In this document: in pieces, positions 1 through 11,591 of the stretch
Numbering within the stretch: the stretch's first letter is position 1
Layout of the letters: each line of letters opens with the position of its first letter
DNA from: Ramlibacter paludis
GTDB taxonomy: Bacteria > Pseudomonadota > Gammaproteobacteria > Burkholderiales > Burkholderiaceae_C
Length of the DNA stretch: 64,000 nucleotides
Direction of reading: 5' to 3'
Assembly: GCF_022012305.1 (NCBI RefSeq)
Contig: NZ_JAKLTM010000006.1
Location: 166,025-230,024 of the forward strand
Position numbers and translations under genes: made by a program
Notes under the pieces: generated by a model
What the model was told of the DNA's origin: nothing
The model's input: only the letters and a program-made list of their open reading frames with translations
Databases searched by the model: none

Positions 1-218
1 CTTTGCAGGCTCAGGACCGGCGCCAGTTCCGGCTTGCCCAGCGCGAAAAAGGCGGTCGCCCAGCGGATCCAGCCGAAGGTCCAGCCCAGCGCCCAGAACA
101 GCAGGAACCGCTCGCTGCGGCGCTCGTTCCAGAGATAGAACGCGATGACGGAGCAGGCGAAATTGAGCAATCCGCCGACCAGCAGCGTCTGCAGGGCAAG
201 GGCGTTGGCGGCAGGCAC
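1..218 (-). CDS. N-terminal part of a membrane protein, cut by window edge
   Basis: The minus strand opens with GTG at 218 and stays open for 72 codons to the window edge. An in-frame TAG lies two codons upstream of the GTG, so a start further upstream is excluded. The peptide is very hydrophobic with two predicted membrane segments (about residues 8-28 and 37-55) separated by a charged loop containing NERRSERF. This resembles the membrane-sensor N-terminus seen in front of GGDEF or histidine kinase domains, but the effector lies outside the window, so function cannot be named. It points away from the DUF1232 gene. Confidence 0.6.
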   Translation of the reverse strand, partial: MPAANALALQTLLVGGLLNFACSVIAFYLWNERRSERFLLFWALGWTFGWIRWATAFFALGKPELAPVLSLQ

Positions 219-328
219 GGTCTATTGTCACGGCTGGGCGGCTTCACACGCCTCCCGGACAAGCCCGGGCTTGCAATCTCGCCGGGGGCGACCAGATGAT
301 GCGCCGGCACGCAAGAAAGGAAAGCCCC

Positions 329-589
329 ATGTGGAAACGCATTGCCCTGTTCTGGACGCTGTTTCGCGGCGACGCCCGCCGGCTCTGGGCTGCGCTGCGC
401 CATCCGGCCGCGCCGGGCTGGCTCAAATGGGGCACGGCGCTCACCGTGCTGTACCTGGTGTCGCCGATCGACCTGATCCCGGACGGAATCCCCTTCCTGG
501 GCTGGGCCGACGACCTCGCCGTGGTGACCTTCGCGCTGCGGTGGATGTTGAAGCGGCTGCCGGCGGAAGTGACGGCGCAGCGGGATTGA
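329..589 (+). CDS. DUF1232 (YkvA-type) small membrane protein
   Basis: An 86-residue protein. The start at 329 is preferred over an in-frame ATG at 296 because GAAAGGAAAG sits just upstream and the homologous part begins at MWKRIALF. The centre holds the DUF1232 hallmark SPIDLIPDGIPFLGWADD (about residues 50-67), a short amphipathic or membrane hairpin found in many bacteria. Biochemical role is unknown for the family. It ends two bases before the convergent end of ligC. Confidence 0.8.
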   Translation: MWKRIALFWTLFRGDARRLWAALRHPAAPGWLKWGTALTVLYLVSPIDLIPDGIPFLGWADDLAVVTFALRWMLKRLPAEVTAQRD

Positions 590-590
590 G

Positions 591-2791
<2,201 letters not shown>

Positions 2792-3724
2792 TCACTTCTC
2801 CTCCGGCCAGTACAGCCGGTTGGGGTTGTCCACCAGCAGCTTCTGCTGCAGCTCGCGGGTCGGCGCGATGTGCGGAATGAAGTCGACCAGCAGGCCGTCG
2901 TCCGGCATGTGGCCCTTCAGGTTGGGATGCGGCCAGTCGGTGCCCCACAGCACGCGGTCGGGGAAGCTCTCGACGACCTTGCGGGCGAACGGAACCACGT
3001 CGCGGTAGGCATTGCGCTCGCCATTCAAGGCGGGCGGGCCGGCCACCGACAGGCGCTCGGGGCAGCTCACCTTGCTCCAGACGTTGGGATGCTCGCGCAT
3101 GAACTTCAGGAACAGTTCGAATTCGGGCCCGTCGACCGGCTTGGTGACGTCGGGCCGGCCCATGTGGTCGACGACCACGGTGGTCGGCAGGCCGGTGAAG
3201 AAGTCCCACAGCTCCGGCAGGTCGACCGCCTCGAAGTAGATCACCACGTGCCAGCCCAGCTTGGCGACGCGGCCGGCGATCTCCATCAGTTCGTCCTTGG
3301 GCGTGAAGTCCACCAGCCGCTTGACGAAGTTGAAGCGCACGCCACGCACGCCGGCGGCATGCATGTCCTGCAGTTCCTGGTCGGTCACGCTGCGCTTGAC
3401 GGTCGCCACGCCCTTGGCCTTGCCGTTGGAGGACTTCAGCGCATCGACCAGCGCGCGGTTGTCCGCGCCATGGCAGGTGGCCTGCACGATCACGTTCCTG
3501 GCGAAGCCCAGGTGGTCGCGCAGCGCGAACAGCTGCTGCTTGCTGGCGTCGCAAGGCGTGTACTTGCGCTCGGGCGCGTAGGGAAATTCGGCGCCGGGGC
3601 CGAAGACGTGGCAGTGCGCGTCGACGGCGTTGGGCGGCAGCTTGAACTGCGGCTTGCTCGGACCGGCATACCAGTCGAGCCAGCCGGGCGTTTTCTCGAA
3701 TCCACCGGTGGTGGGTTTGCTCAT
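2792..3724 (-). CDS. ligI: 2-pyrone-4,6-dicarboxylate hydrolase
   Basis: Amidohydrolase-superfamily lactonase of 310 residues that opens 2-pyrone-4,6-dicarboxylate to 4-oxalomesaconate. The DAHCH motif is at residues 35-39 and the catalytic aspartate is expected at 263 in GTDWPHP. LigI is unusual in the superfamily for working without a bound metal; this is family knowledge, not seen here. The ATG at 3724 is chosen from homology; a longer reading frame extends upstream into ligK but has no family similarity. It lies between ligK and ligA in the operon. Also called pmdD. Confidence 0.94.
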   Translation of the reverse strand: MSKPTTGGFEKTPGWLDWYAGPSKPQFKLPPNAVDAHCHVFGPGAEFPYAPERKYTPCDASKQQLFALRDHLGFARNVIVQATCHGADNRALVDALKSSNGKAKGVATVKRSVTDQELQDMHAAGVRGVRFNFVKRLVDFTPKDELMEIAGRVAKLGWHVVIYFEAVDLPELWDFFTGLPTTVVVDHMGRPDVTKPVDGPEFELFLKFMREHPNVWSKVSCPERLSVAGPPALNGERNAYRDVVPFARKVVESFPDRVLWGTDWPHPNLKGHMPDDGLLVDFIPHIAPTRELQQKLLVDNPNRLYWPEEK

Positions 3725-3734
3725 GGCTTGCGCT

Positions 3735-4418
3735 TCAGTCGATGTAGCGCAGGCCGGCTTTTTCGAGCGGCTCGCGCATCTTGTACATGTCCAGGCCCAG
3801 CACCCCGCTGGCCAGCTTGGCGCGCTTCTCGCCTTCGTTGGCTTCGCGCGCGGTGGCGGCATCCAGGGTCTTCTTCGCCAGGGCGGCTGGCACGCAGACC
3901 ACGCCGTCATCGTCGGCCACGATCACATCGCCGGGGTGCACCAGCGCGCCGGCGCAGACCACCGGGATGTTCACCGACCCCAGCGTGGCCTTGACGGTGC
4001 CCTTGGAGCTGATGGCGCGGCTCCAGACCGGGAAGTTCATCTCGGTCAGCGTCTTCACGTCGCGCACGCCGGCGTCGATCACCAGCGCCCGGGCGCCACG
4101 CGCCTGGAAGGACGTGGCCAGCAGGTCGCCGAAGAAGCCGTCGGTGTTGTCGGTGGTGCAGGCGGCAATCACGATGTCGCCCGGCTGGATCTGCTCGGCC
4201 ACCACGTGCAGCATCCAGTTGTCGCCCGGCTGCAGCAGCACGGTGACGGCGGTGCCGGAGACCTGCGCACCGGGATAGATCGGCCGCATGTAGGGTTTCA
4301 ACAGGCCGACGCGGCCCATGGCTTCGTGCACCGTGGAGGCGCCCAGCTTGGCCAGCGCGTCGGCGGTCGCGCGGTCGGCGCGCTTGATGTTGCGATAGAC
4401 AACGCCCAGTTCGTACAT
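3735..4418 (-). CDS. ligK: 4-carboxy-4-hydroxy-2-oxoadipate aldolase
   Basis: Class II pyruvate aldolase of the RraA-like fold, 227 residues, the usual family length. It cleaves 4-carboxy-4-hydroxy-2-oxoadipate into pyruvate and oxaloacetate, the last step of the pathway; members usually also decarboxylate oxaloacetate. The metal and substrate motif runs from [12 protein letters not shown] (about 97-108) to the Arg119-Asp120 pair in DAGVRD. The gene starts three bases after ligJ and ends ten before ligI. Also called pmdF. Confidence 0.95.
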   Translation of the reverse strand: MYELGVVYRNIKRADRATADALAKLGASTVHEAMGRVGLLKPYMRPIYPGAQVSGTAVTVLLQPGDNWMLHVVAEQIQPGDIVIAACTTDNTDGFFGDLLATSFQARGARALVIDAGVRDVKTLTEMNFPVWSRAISSKGTVKATLGSVNIPVVCAGALVHPGDVIVADDDGVVCVPAALAKKTLDAATAREANEGEKRAKLASGVLGLDMYKMREPLEKAGLRYID

Positions 4419-4420
4419 GG

Positions 4421-5455
4421 TCAACGTCCTTGTTGCTTCAGCTTCTTGTCCAGCCGCGGGAACACGCGGCGTGTGTTGGCTTCGAAGATCTGGTGCTTGT
4501 CGGCCGCACTCAGGATGGTCGAAGCGTCGATGTATTTCTTGGTGTCGTCGTAGTAGTTGCCGGTTTCCGGGTCGATGCCGCGCACGGCGCCGATCATCTC
4601 GGAGGCGAACAGCACGTTCTTGACCGGGATCACCGTGTTGAGCAGGTCGATGCCCGGCTGGTGGTAGACGCAGGTGTCGAAGAACACGTTGTTCAGCAGA
4701 TGGTCCTTGAGCAGCGGGCGCTTCATCTCCTGCGCCAGCCCGCGGAAGCGGCCCCAGTGGTACGGCACCGCGCCGCCGCCGTGGGGGATCAGGAAGCGCA
4801 GCGTCGGGAAGTCCTTGAACAGGTCGCCCTGGACCAGCTGCATGAAGGCCGTGGTGTCGGCGTTCAGGTAGTGCGCGCCCGTCGTGTGGAAGGCCGGGTT
4901 GCAGCTGGTCGACACGTGGATCATCGCCGGGATGTCGTACTCCACCATCTTCTCGTAGATGGGGTACCACTGGCGGTCGGTCAGCGGCGGGCTGTTCCAG
5001 TGGCCGCCGGACGGATCGGGATTGAGGTTGATGCCGACGTTGCCGTACTGCTCGACGCACTTCACCAGTTCCGGGATGCAGGTCTCGGGCGCCACGCCCG
5101 GCGACTGCGGCAGCATCGCCACCGGCACGAAGTGCTCCGGAAACAGCTGGCTCACGCGGAAGCACAGCTCGTTGCAGATCGCCGCCCAGGTGCTGGAGAC
5201 CTGGAAGTCGCCGATGTGGTGGGCCATGAAGCTCGCGCGCGGCGAGAACAGCGTGAGGTCGTTGCCGCGCTCCTTCATCAGGCGCAGCTGGTTGCTGCGG
5301 ATGGTCTCGCGGATGTCGTCGTCGCTGATCTTCAGCTCGGACACCTTGGGCATCTGCGCCGGGTCCTTGATGCCGGCGATCTGCCGGTTGCGCCACTCCT
5401 CCAGCTGCTTGGGCGCGGTGGTGTAGTGGCCGTGGCAATCGATGATCAGGCTCAT
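4421..5455 (-). CDS. ligJ: 4-oxalomesaconate hydratase
   Basis: Amidohydrolase-fold hydratase of 344 residues. It adds water to 4-oxalomesaconate to give 4-carboxy-4-hydroxy-2-oxoadipate. The metal motif HGH is at residues 8-10 of the N-terminal IIDCHGHY, and further conserved patches are IHVSTSCNP and [15 protein letters not shown]. It is the first recognised pathway enzyme in the operon, preceded by a periplasmic-binding-protein-like gene. Also called pmdE. The order J-K-I-A-B-C matches the described Comamonas pmd EFDABC order; the pmdK transporter found there is absent here. Confidence 0.93.
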   Translation of the reverse strand: MSLIIDCHGHYTTAPKQLEEWRNRQIAGIKDPAQMPKVSELKISDDDIRETIRSNQLRLMKERGNDLTLFSPRASFMAHHIGDFQVSSTWAAICNELCFRVSQLFPEHFVPVAMLPQSPGVAPETCIPELVKCVEQYGNVGINLNPDPSGGHWNSPPLTDRQWYPIYEKMVEYDIPAMIHVSTSCNPAFHTTGAHYLNADTTAFMQLVQGDLFKDFPTLRFLIPHGGGAVPYHWGRFRGLAQEMKRPLLKDHLLNNVFFDTCVYHQPGIDLLNTVIPVKNVLFASEMIGAVRGIDPETGNYYDDTKKYIDASTILSAADKHQIFEANTRRVFPRLDKKLKQQGR

Positions 5456-5492
5456 CTCGTCTCTTCCTCGTGGGATGCCCAGGGGGCTGGAT

Positions 5493-6182
5493 TCAGGCGG
5501 GGTCCATCCCGTGGCTGCGCTTGGCGGCCGCAGTGGCGGACGACGCCAGGTACGCGAACAGGGACCGCACGGCCTCGGGCTGCGCCGAGGCGGCGCACAG
5601 GCCGGCGGAGAAGGTGGTGGTGATCTGCACGGCGGCCGGCAGCGGCCCGACGACGGTGATGCCTTGCAGGTGCATCAGCTCGCTCAGTTGCTGGAAGCCG
5701 AGGGCGACTTCGCCGCGTGCCACCAGGCTGCCGACCGGCACGCCCGGCGGTGCCTGCAGCAGCCGGCCCTGCAGCTGCTCCGCGATGCCCCAGCGCTCGA
5801 ACTGCTTGACCAGCGCGACACCGCTCGGCCCGGTGGAATAGCCGACGCTCTTCGCCGCCAGCACGGCGCGCTTCAATGCGTCTTCGGTGGAAATATCGGG
5901 GGCCGGTTCGCCCGCGCGTACGGCGACGGCCACGCCGGAGTGCACCAGGTCCACGCGGCTGCCCGGGACCACGCGGCCGGCGGCCGCCAGCTTGTCGATG
6001 GCATCGGCCGCCAGCACCACGAAGTCGAAGTACTCGCCGCCCTGCACGCGCTTGGCCGCATCGACGCCGCCCACCGATTCGATGGCGACCGGCGCGCCGG
6101 ACTGCTTCTCGTAGCCGGCAGCCAGCTCGCCCAGCACCTGGCGGGTGGCCATCGACGAAATACCCTGGATCACCGCAGTCAT
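5493..6182 (-). CDS. ModA-like substrate-binding-domain protein without signal peptide
   Basis: A 229-residue protein with the type 2 periplasmic binding protein fold signature of molybdate-binding-like proteins: an early AAGYEKQSG, GGEYFDFVVLAADAID and a YSTGPSGVAL segment. The N-terminus MTAVIQGISSMATR has no hydrophobic export signal, so the protein appears cytoplasmic. It is the promoter-proximal gene of the lig operon, in the position of pmdU-like genes in comamonads. A ligand sensor or carrier role is possible; no function is proven. The ATG at 6182 follows a 100-bp divergent promoter region. Confidence 0.75.
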   Translation of the reverse strand: MTAVIQGISSMATRQVLGELAAGYEKQSGAPVAIESVGGVDAAKRVQGGEYFDFVVLAADAIDKLAAAGRVVPGSRVDLVHSGVAVAVRAGEPAPDISTEDALKRAVLAAKSVGYSTGPSGVALVKQFERWGIAEQLQGRLLQAPPGVPVGSLVARGEVALGFQQLSELMHLQGITVVGPLPAAVQITTTFSAGLCAASAQPEAVRSLFAYLASSATAAAKRSHGMDPA

Positions 6183-6236
6183 GGCGGGGATTGTGGTCGC
6201 GCCCCGGGGGAAACAGAAGCGCGGCAGCCGACTACC

Positions 6237-6276
6237 AGCTATACCGCTTCGGCATAATTACTGCAAAGCTATACCG
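6237..6276. promoter_or_regulatory. LysR-type operator region between lig operon and its regulator
   Basis: AGCTATACCG occurs twice (6237-6246 and 6267-6276), 30 bp apart, which places both copies on the same face of the helix. The first copy forms an interrupted palindrome ATACCG-CTT-CGGCAT (6241-6255) containing a T-N11-A LysR box (6242-6254). The region separates the divergent starts at 6182 and 6283. A LysR regulator controlling both directions is the expected arrangement; actual binding is inferred. Confidence 0.6.
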
Positions 6277-6282
6277 GATTCC

Positions 6283-7194
6283 ATGGACCTCAAGCAGCTC
6301 GAGTATTTCGTGCGCGTCGCCGAACTGGGCAGTTTCACGCGCGCCGCCAGCGAGCTCGACGTGGCCCAGCCCGCGCTGAGCCGCCAGGTCCGCCTGCTCG
6401 AGGTGGAGCTGCGCCAGACCCTGCTGGTGCGCAACGGCCGCGGGGCGGTGCCGACCGAGGCGGGCAAGCTGCTGCTCGATCACGGGCGCGGCATCCTGTA
6501 CCAGGTGGAGCGCGCGCGTGAAGACCTGGGGCGCCTGCGGGGCGGCCTGGCGGGACGGGTGGCCGTCGGCTTGCCCAGCAGCGTGGCTCGGGTGCTGACC
6601 GTTCCGCTCACCCGCGCGTTCCGCGAGGCGCTGCCCGAGGCCAAGCTCTCGATCAGCGAAGGCTTGTCGGCGGGCCTCCAGCAGGGCCTGGCCGCCGGCC
6701 GGCTGGACATCGTCGTGCTGTACAACGCCCAGCCTTCGCGCGAGCTCGACGTGAGCCCGCTCTTCGACGAGGACCTCCTGCTGGTGCGCGCCCGCCCGCC
6801 TGGCCTGCACGAGGACCCGCCGCCGGGGCCGGTGGACCTGGCCGAGGTCGCCAGGCTGCCGCTGGTGATCCCGAGCCGCCCGAATGCGATCCGCATGCAC
6901 GTCGAAGCCGAGATGGCCGACATCGGCTGCCGGCCCAACGTGGCGCTGGAGATCGACGGCGTGTCGGCGATCCTGGACCTGGTGCTCGATGGCGCCGGCT
7001 GCGCCATCCTGTCGCGCAATGCCTTGCTGCACACGCCGCGGCCTTCGGCCTATACCGCGCAGCAGATCGGCACTCCGCCGCTGCGCATCCGGCTGTCGCT
7101 CGCCACCAGCCTGCAGCGGCCGGCGACGCCGGTGCAGAAGGCGGCGCTGGACCTGATCCGGAAGACCGCGCCCGGGGTGGTGGCGCACGTGTAG
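6283..7194 (+). CDS. LysR-family regulator of the protocatechuate operon
   Basis: A 303-residue LysR-type regulator. The winged helix-turn-helix occupies about residues 1-60 (MDLKQLEYFVRVAELGSF, then RQVRLLEVEL), followed by the two-lobed effector domain. It is divergent from the lig/pmd operon with a shared 100-bp region, the position of pmdR in comamonads, so it is likely an activator responding to protocatechuate or a pathway intermediate. The start at 6283 is chosen over upstream in-frame codons because the HTH begins there. A nitrogen-assimilation-type LysR cannot be excluded by sequence alone. Confidence 0.88.
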   Translation: MDLKQLEYFVRVAELGSFTRAASELDVAQPALSRQVRLLEVELRQTLLVRNGRGAVPTEAGKLLLDHGRGILYQVERAREDLGRLRGGLAGRVAVGLPSSVARVLTVPLTRAFREALPEAKLSISEGLSAGLQQGLAAGRLDIVVLYNAQPSRELDVSPLFDEDLLLVRARPPGLHEDPPPGPVDLAEVARLPLVIPSRPNAIRMHVEAEMADIGCRPNVALEIDGVSAILDLVLDGAGCAILSRNALLHTPRPSAYTAQQIGTPPLRIRLSLATSLQRPATPVQKAALDLIRKTAPGVVAHV

Positions 7195-7223
7195 GCCGGG
7201 GTGGCAACCCCGGCTCTCCCTTT

Positions 7224-8198
7224 CTACTGCTTCGGAATCTTCGCCCGCTCGATCACGCCGCTCCAGCGCTTGATGTCGCTCGCGAGCAGGCCGGCGAGCT
7301 GCTCCGGCGTGCTGGAGGCCGCATCCACGTCCAGCTCCGCCAGCTTCTTCTTCAGGTCCGCACTCGCCAGCGCCGCCTGCAGCTCCCGGTTCAGGCGGAC
7401 GACGACGTCGCGCGGCGTCTTCGCCGGCGCCGCCAGGGCGTTCCAGGAAGCGATGTGCAGCTGCTGCAGCGCGCCGCCGGTCTCCGAAGCCGTCGGCACG
7501 TCAGGCATGCCGGCCGGCCGCTTCTGGCCGAAGGTCGCCAGCGCGCGTACCGCCTTGGACGTCACTTGCGACTTCATCGGCGCGAGGATTTCCACCGCCG
7601 CATCGACCGTGCCGCCGCGCAGCGCCGTGATCACCGCCGGCGTCCCGTTGAAAGGCACCACCTGCGCATCGATGCCGGCCGTCGTCTTGAAGAGTTCCGC
7701 GGCCAGGTTCTGCGTGCTGCCCACCGCGATGGTCGCGATGTTCAGCTTGCCGGGCCGTGCCTTGGCGTCGGCCAGCAGGTCACCCAGCGTCTTGTAGCGC
7801 GAGTTCTCCGGGACGAAGACCGCGATGTCGAAAGTGCCCAGCAGCGAGATCGGCGCGAAGTCCTTCTGCGCATCGAAGGGCAGCTTGTTGAACAGGCCCG
7901 CGCTGACCGCGGTGCCGTTGGACATCAGCAGCAGCGTGGTGCCGTCCGGTTCGGCATGGGCGACGACGTCACCCGCGGTGACACCGCCCGCGCCCGGGCG
8001 GTTGTCGATGATCACGCCCTGCCCGATCTGTTCGCTCAGCTTTTGGCCCACCGCGCGCGCCGTCAGGTCGGCGACGCCGCCGGCGCCGAAGGGCACCACG
8101 ATTCGGATCGGCTTGCCCGGCCACCTGGCCTGGCCGAAGGCGGTGGAGGTGCAGGCCGCGAGCAAGGCGGCCAAGGTCTGCCGGCGCGAGAGCTTCAT
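7224..8198 (-). CDS. Bug/TctC-family tripartite tricarboxylate receptor protein
   Basis: A 324-residue periplasmic binding protein of the Bug family. The N-terminus MKLSRRQTLAALLAACTS is a signal sequence with an RR pair and a possible lipobox-like cysteine. The mature part starts KPIRIVVPFGAGGVADLTAR and contains NRPGAGG, both family hallmarks. It begins four bases after livF and therefore appears to be the last gene of the LIV ABC operon, not part of a TctA/TctB system. The ligand is unknown, possibly an aromatic or dicarboxylic acid given its neighbours. The start at 8198 is set by the signal peptide. Confidence 0.88.
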   Translation of the reverse strand: MKLSRRQTLAALLAACTSTAFGQARWPGKPIRIVVPFGAGGVADLTARAVGQKLSEQIGQGVIIDNRPGAGGVTAGDVVAHAEPDGTTLLLMSNGTAVSAGLFNKLPFDAQKDFAPISLLGTFDIAVFVPENSRYKTLGDLLADAKARPGKLNIATIAVGSTQNLAAELFKTTAGIDAQVVPFNGTPAVITALRGGTVDAAVEILAPMKSQVTSKAVRALATFGQKRPAGMPDVPTASETGGALQQLHIASWNALAAPAKTPRDVVVRLNRELQAALASADLKKKLAELDVDAASSTPEQLAGLLASDIKRWSGVIERAKIPKQ

Positions 8199-8202
8199 GC
8201 CT

Positions 8203-8899
<697 letters not shown>

Positions 8900-8907
<8 letters not shown>

Positions 8908-9661
8908 GCGCTTCCTCCCCGTGACCGAGGTAGACGGCCTTCACCTCGGGATCGGCGGCGATTTCCTCCGGCGTGCCTTCGGTGAGCACCGCGCCGTTCA
9001 CCAGCACGGTCATGCGGTCGGCAAAGCTGAAGACGAGATCCATGTCGTGTTCGATCAGCAGCACCGAGACGTCGGCCGGCAGCGCGGCCACGGTCTGCAG
9101 CAGTTCCTCGCGCTCGCCGGCGGGAACACCCGCGACCGGCTCGTCGAGCAGCAGCACGCGCGGCTCGCAGGCCAGCGCGATCGCGATCTCCAGCAGGCGG
9201 CGCTTGCCGTAGGCCAGCACTTCGGTCTTCTGGTTCATCACCTCGGTCAGGTGGAACTGCGCCAGCAGCTGCTCGGCGCGTTCGGCCACCGCGGCGTGGC
9301 TGCCGAGGGACGGCCACCAGCGCGCGCCGAGGCCGCGCTGCTGCGCGACCACCAGCGCCAGCGTCTGCAGCGGCGTCATCGAGGCGAACAGCTGGTTGAT
9401 CTGGAAGGTGCGGACCATGCCGCGCCGCACGCGCTTGTACGGCGCGAGGCGGCTGATGTCCTCGCCCTCCAGGATGATGGTGCCTTCGGTGGGCTCGAGG
9501 ACGCCGGTCAGCAGGTTGATCAGCGTCGTCTTGCCGGCGCCGTTGGGGCCGATCAGGGCGTGGCGGGCGCCGCGCCGCAGGTTCAGCGTGACGTTCTGGG
9601 TGGCGGTGATGCCGCCGAAGCGCTTGACCAGGCCTTGCGCGGAAAGGACGTGTTCGCTCAT
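8900..9661 (-). CDS. livG: LIV-type ABC transporter ATPase (LivG)
   Basis: ABC ATPase of 253 residues with Walker A GPNGAGKTT. The modified signature LAYGKRRLLEIA is typical of LivG, which has YGxxR instead of LSGGQ. Walker B is RVLLLDEPVAG. It overlaps livM by four bases (ATGA) and livF by eight. It acts on the cytoplasmic side of the LivHM permease. Confidence 0.92.
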
Positions 9662-10623
9662 CGCGCCGCCCCCCGCTTGATCCAGGTCCAGGGCTTGAAG
9701 ATGCGATCACGGCCCACCAGCACCAGCACCACCAGGAACAGGCCGATCCAGAAGGTCCAGTACTGCGGCGTGATCTGCGAGATGAAGTCCTGCAGCAGCT
9801 TGAACACGATGGCACCGGTGATGCCGCCATAGAGCCAGCCCACGCCGCCGATCACCAGCATCAGCATGACGTCGGCGGAGCGGTGGAACTCGAACACGTC
9901 GAGCGAGGCGAAGCCGGAGGTCTGCGTGAACAGCGCGCCGGCCGCACCGGCCAGCGCCGCCGCCACGGTGTAGATCGCTATCAGGCGCGCGTGCACCGGG
10001 ATGCCGATGGCCATGGCGCGCAGGCGGTTGTCGCGGATCGCCTTCAGCGTGGCGCCGAAGGGCGAGTTGACGATGCGCCGCGCGACGAGGAACAGCACCA
10101 GCAGCACGACCAGCGAATACATCGAGGCGACCTTGCCGGCCAGGTCGAACTCGAACTTGCCGAGCAGCGGCGAGAACACCAGGCCCTGGATGCCGTCGGT
10201 GCCGCCGGTCAGCCAGTCCAGCTTGTTGGCCAGCTCCAGCAGGATCAGCGCCACGCCCAGGGTCACCATCAGGCGCGTGAGGTCGGAGCCGCGCAGCACG
10301 GTCAGGCTGGCCACCAGTCCCAGCAGCGCCGCGGCGGCCATGGCCACCAGCAGGCCCACGTGCGGATCGGGCATCACGTGCTTGCAGAAGAGCGCCGCGG
10401 TGTAGGCGCCCAGGCCGAAGAAGGCGGCATGGCCCAGCGACACGATGCCGCCGAAACCCAGCACCAGGTCGAGCGAGACGGCGAACAGCGCGAAGATGGC
10501 GATCTCGTTGACGATCAGCGCGTGCGAGGGAAACACCAGCGGCGCCGCGAAGATCGCGAGCCACAGCACCGGCTCCCACCACTTCATGCGGCTGTCGCCG
10601 CGCAGGCTTTGCAAAGCGTTCAT
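9658..10623 (-). CDS. livM: LIV-type ABC transporter permease (LivM)
   Basis: A 321-residue inner-membrane permease with about nine hydrophobic segments and the EAA-like loop around FGATLKAIRDNRLRAMAIGI. The start at 10623 overlaps the livH stop as ATGA and is preferred for coupling. A second ATG at 10587 (MKWWEPV) would remove only 12 residues and is also plausible. It forms the permease heterodimer with LivH. Confidence 0.9.
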   Translation of the reverse strand: MNALQSLRGDSRMKWWEPVLWLAIFAAPLVFPSHALIVNEIAIFALFAVSLDLVLGFGGIVSLGHAAFFGLGAYTAALFCKHVMPDPHVGLLVAMAAAALLGLVASLTVLRGSDLTRLMVTLGVALILLELANKLDWLTGGTDGIQGLVFSPLLGKFEFDLAGKVASMYSLVVLLVLFLVARRIVNSPFGATLKAIRDNRLRAMAIGIPVHARLIAIYTVAAALAGAAGALFTQTSGFASLDVFEFHRSADVMLMLVIGGVGWLYGGITGAIVFKLLQDFISQITPQYWTFWIGLFLVVLVLVGRDRIFKPWTWIKRGAAR

Positions 10624-11483
10624 GCCTTGCCGCCTTGCCGCACGAACAGGCCGTTCGGCTTCCACAGCAGGATCACGATCATCAGGCTGTAGACGATGAA
10701 GGCGCCCATCTTGGGGATGTAGTACTTGCCGGCCACGTCGGCGATGCCGAGCAGCAGGGCCGCCAGCAACGGGCCGGTGATGGACGACGTGCCGCCCACC
10801 GCCACGACGATCAGGAAATAGATCATGAACTTGAGCGGGAAGCTCGGATCGAGGCCGAGCACTTCGGCGCCCAGCGCACCGCCCAGGCCGGCCAGGCCGG
10901 AGCCGAAGGCGAAGGTGGAGAGGAACACGATGTTGACGTTGATGCCCATGCCCGCCGCGACCCGCTGGTCGTCGACCGAAGCGCGCAGGCGGCTGCCGAA
11001 GCGCGTCTTCGCCAGGATGTACTGCAGGCCCACCGTGAGCGCTGCGCAGACGGCGATGATGAACAGCCGGTAGTGGCCCATCCCCAGCGAGCCGATCTCG
11101 GTGCGGCCCTTGAGCCACGCCGGCAACTGGATGATCTGCTGGGTGGAGCCGACGTAGTAGTCGACCGCCGCCACCGCCATGAACACCAGCCCGATCGAGA
11201 ACAGCACCTGGTCCAGGTGCGGCTTGCTGTAGAGCGGCCGGTACAGCGTGCGTTCGAGCACCGCCCCGAGCAGCGCGGAGCCGGCAAACGCGACCGGCAG
11301 GCAGACCAGGAAAGGCACGTCCAGGCGCTGCATCAGCAGCACCGTGATGTAGCCGCCGACCATGGCGAAGGCGCCGTGGGCCAGGTTGATGAAGTTCATC
11401 AGGCCCATGGTCACTGCCAGTCCGACCGCGAGCACGAACAGCAGCATGCCGTAGGCGATGCCGTCGAAGAGGATGGTGAGCAT
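10620..11483 (-). CDS. livH: LIV-type ABC transporter permease (LivH)
   Basis: A 287-residue inner-membrane permease starting MLTILFDGIAYGMLLFVLAV, with the family motif GLMNFINLAHGAFAMVGGY near residues 27-45. It follows livK after a 108-bp gap occupied by a CTAG-rich hairpin repeat, while all downstream junctions in this operon overlap or nearly touch. That gap may set a step-down in expression between binding protein and permease. Confidence 0.92.
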   Translation of the reverse strand: MLTILFDGIAYGMLLFVLAVGLAVTMGLMNFINLAHGAFAMVGGYITVLLMQRLDVPFLVCLPVAFAGSALLGAVLERTLYRPLYSKPHLDQVLFSIGLVFMAVAAVDYYVGSTQQIIQLPAWLKGRTEIGSLGMGHYRLFIIAVCAALTVGLQYILAKTRFGSRLRASVDDQRVAAGMGINVNIVFLSTFAFGSGLAGLGGALGAEVLGLDPSFPLKFMIYFLIVVAVGGTSSITGPLLAALLLGIADVAGKYYIPKMGAFIVYSLMIVILLWKPNGLFVRQGGKA

Positions 11484-11490
11484 TTGGGGA

Positions 11491-11570
11491 GGGGCTAGAG
11501 GCTGGAGGCTGGGGGCTAGGGACCGGGGCCGGGTTGTTTCCCTAGCCTCCAGCCTCTAGCCTCCAGCCCC
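11491..11570. repeat. CTAG-heptad inverted repeat, copy A
   Basis: Two arms, 11491-11521 and 11539-11570, each built from roughly 7-nt units of the type CTAGCCT/CCAGCCT, can fold into a long hairpin with a short loop. The same element occurs at 49244-49335 and 62741-62817. Here it fills the livK-livH gap of the minus-strand operon. A further small GC hairpin (11571-11590) follows towards livK. No open reading frame is present. Function is unknown. Confidence 0.85.
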
Positions 11571-11591
11571 TGCGGCGCTTCGCGCCGCCGC

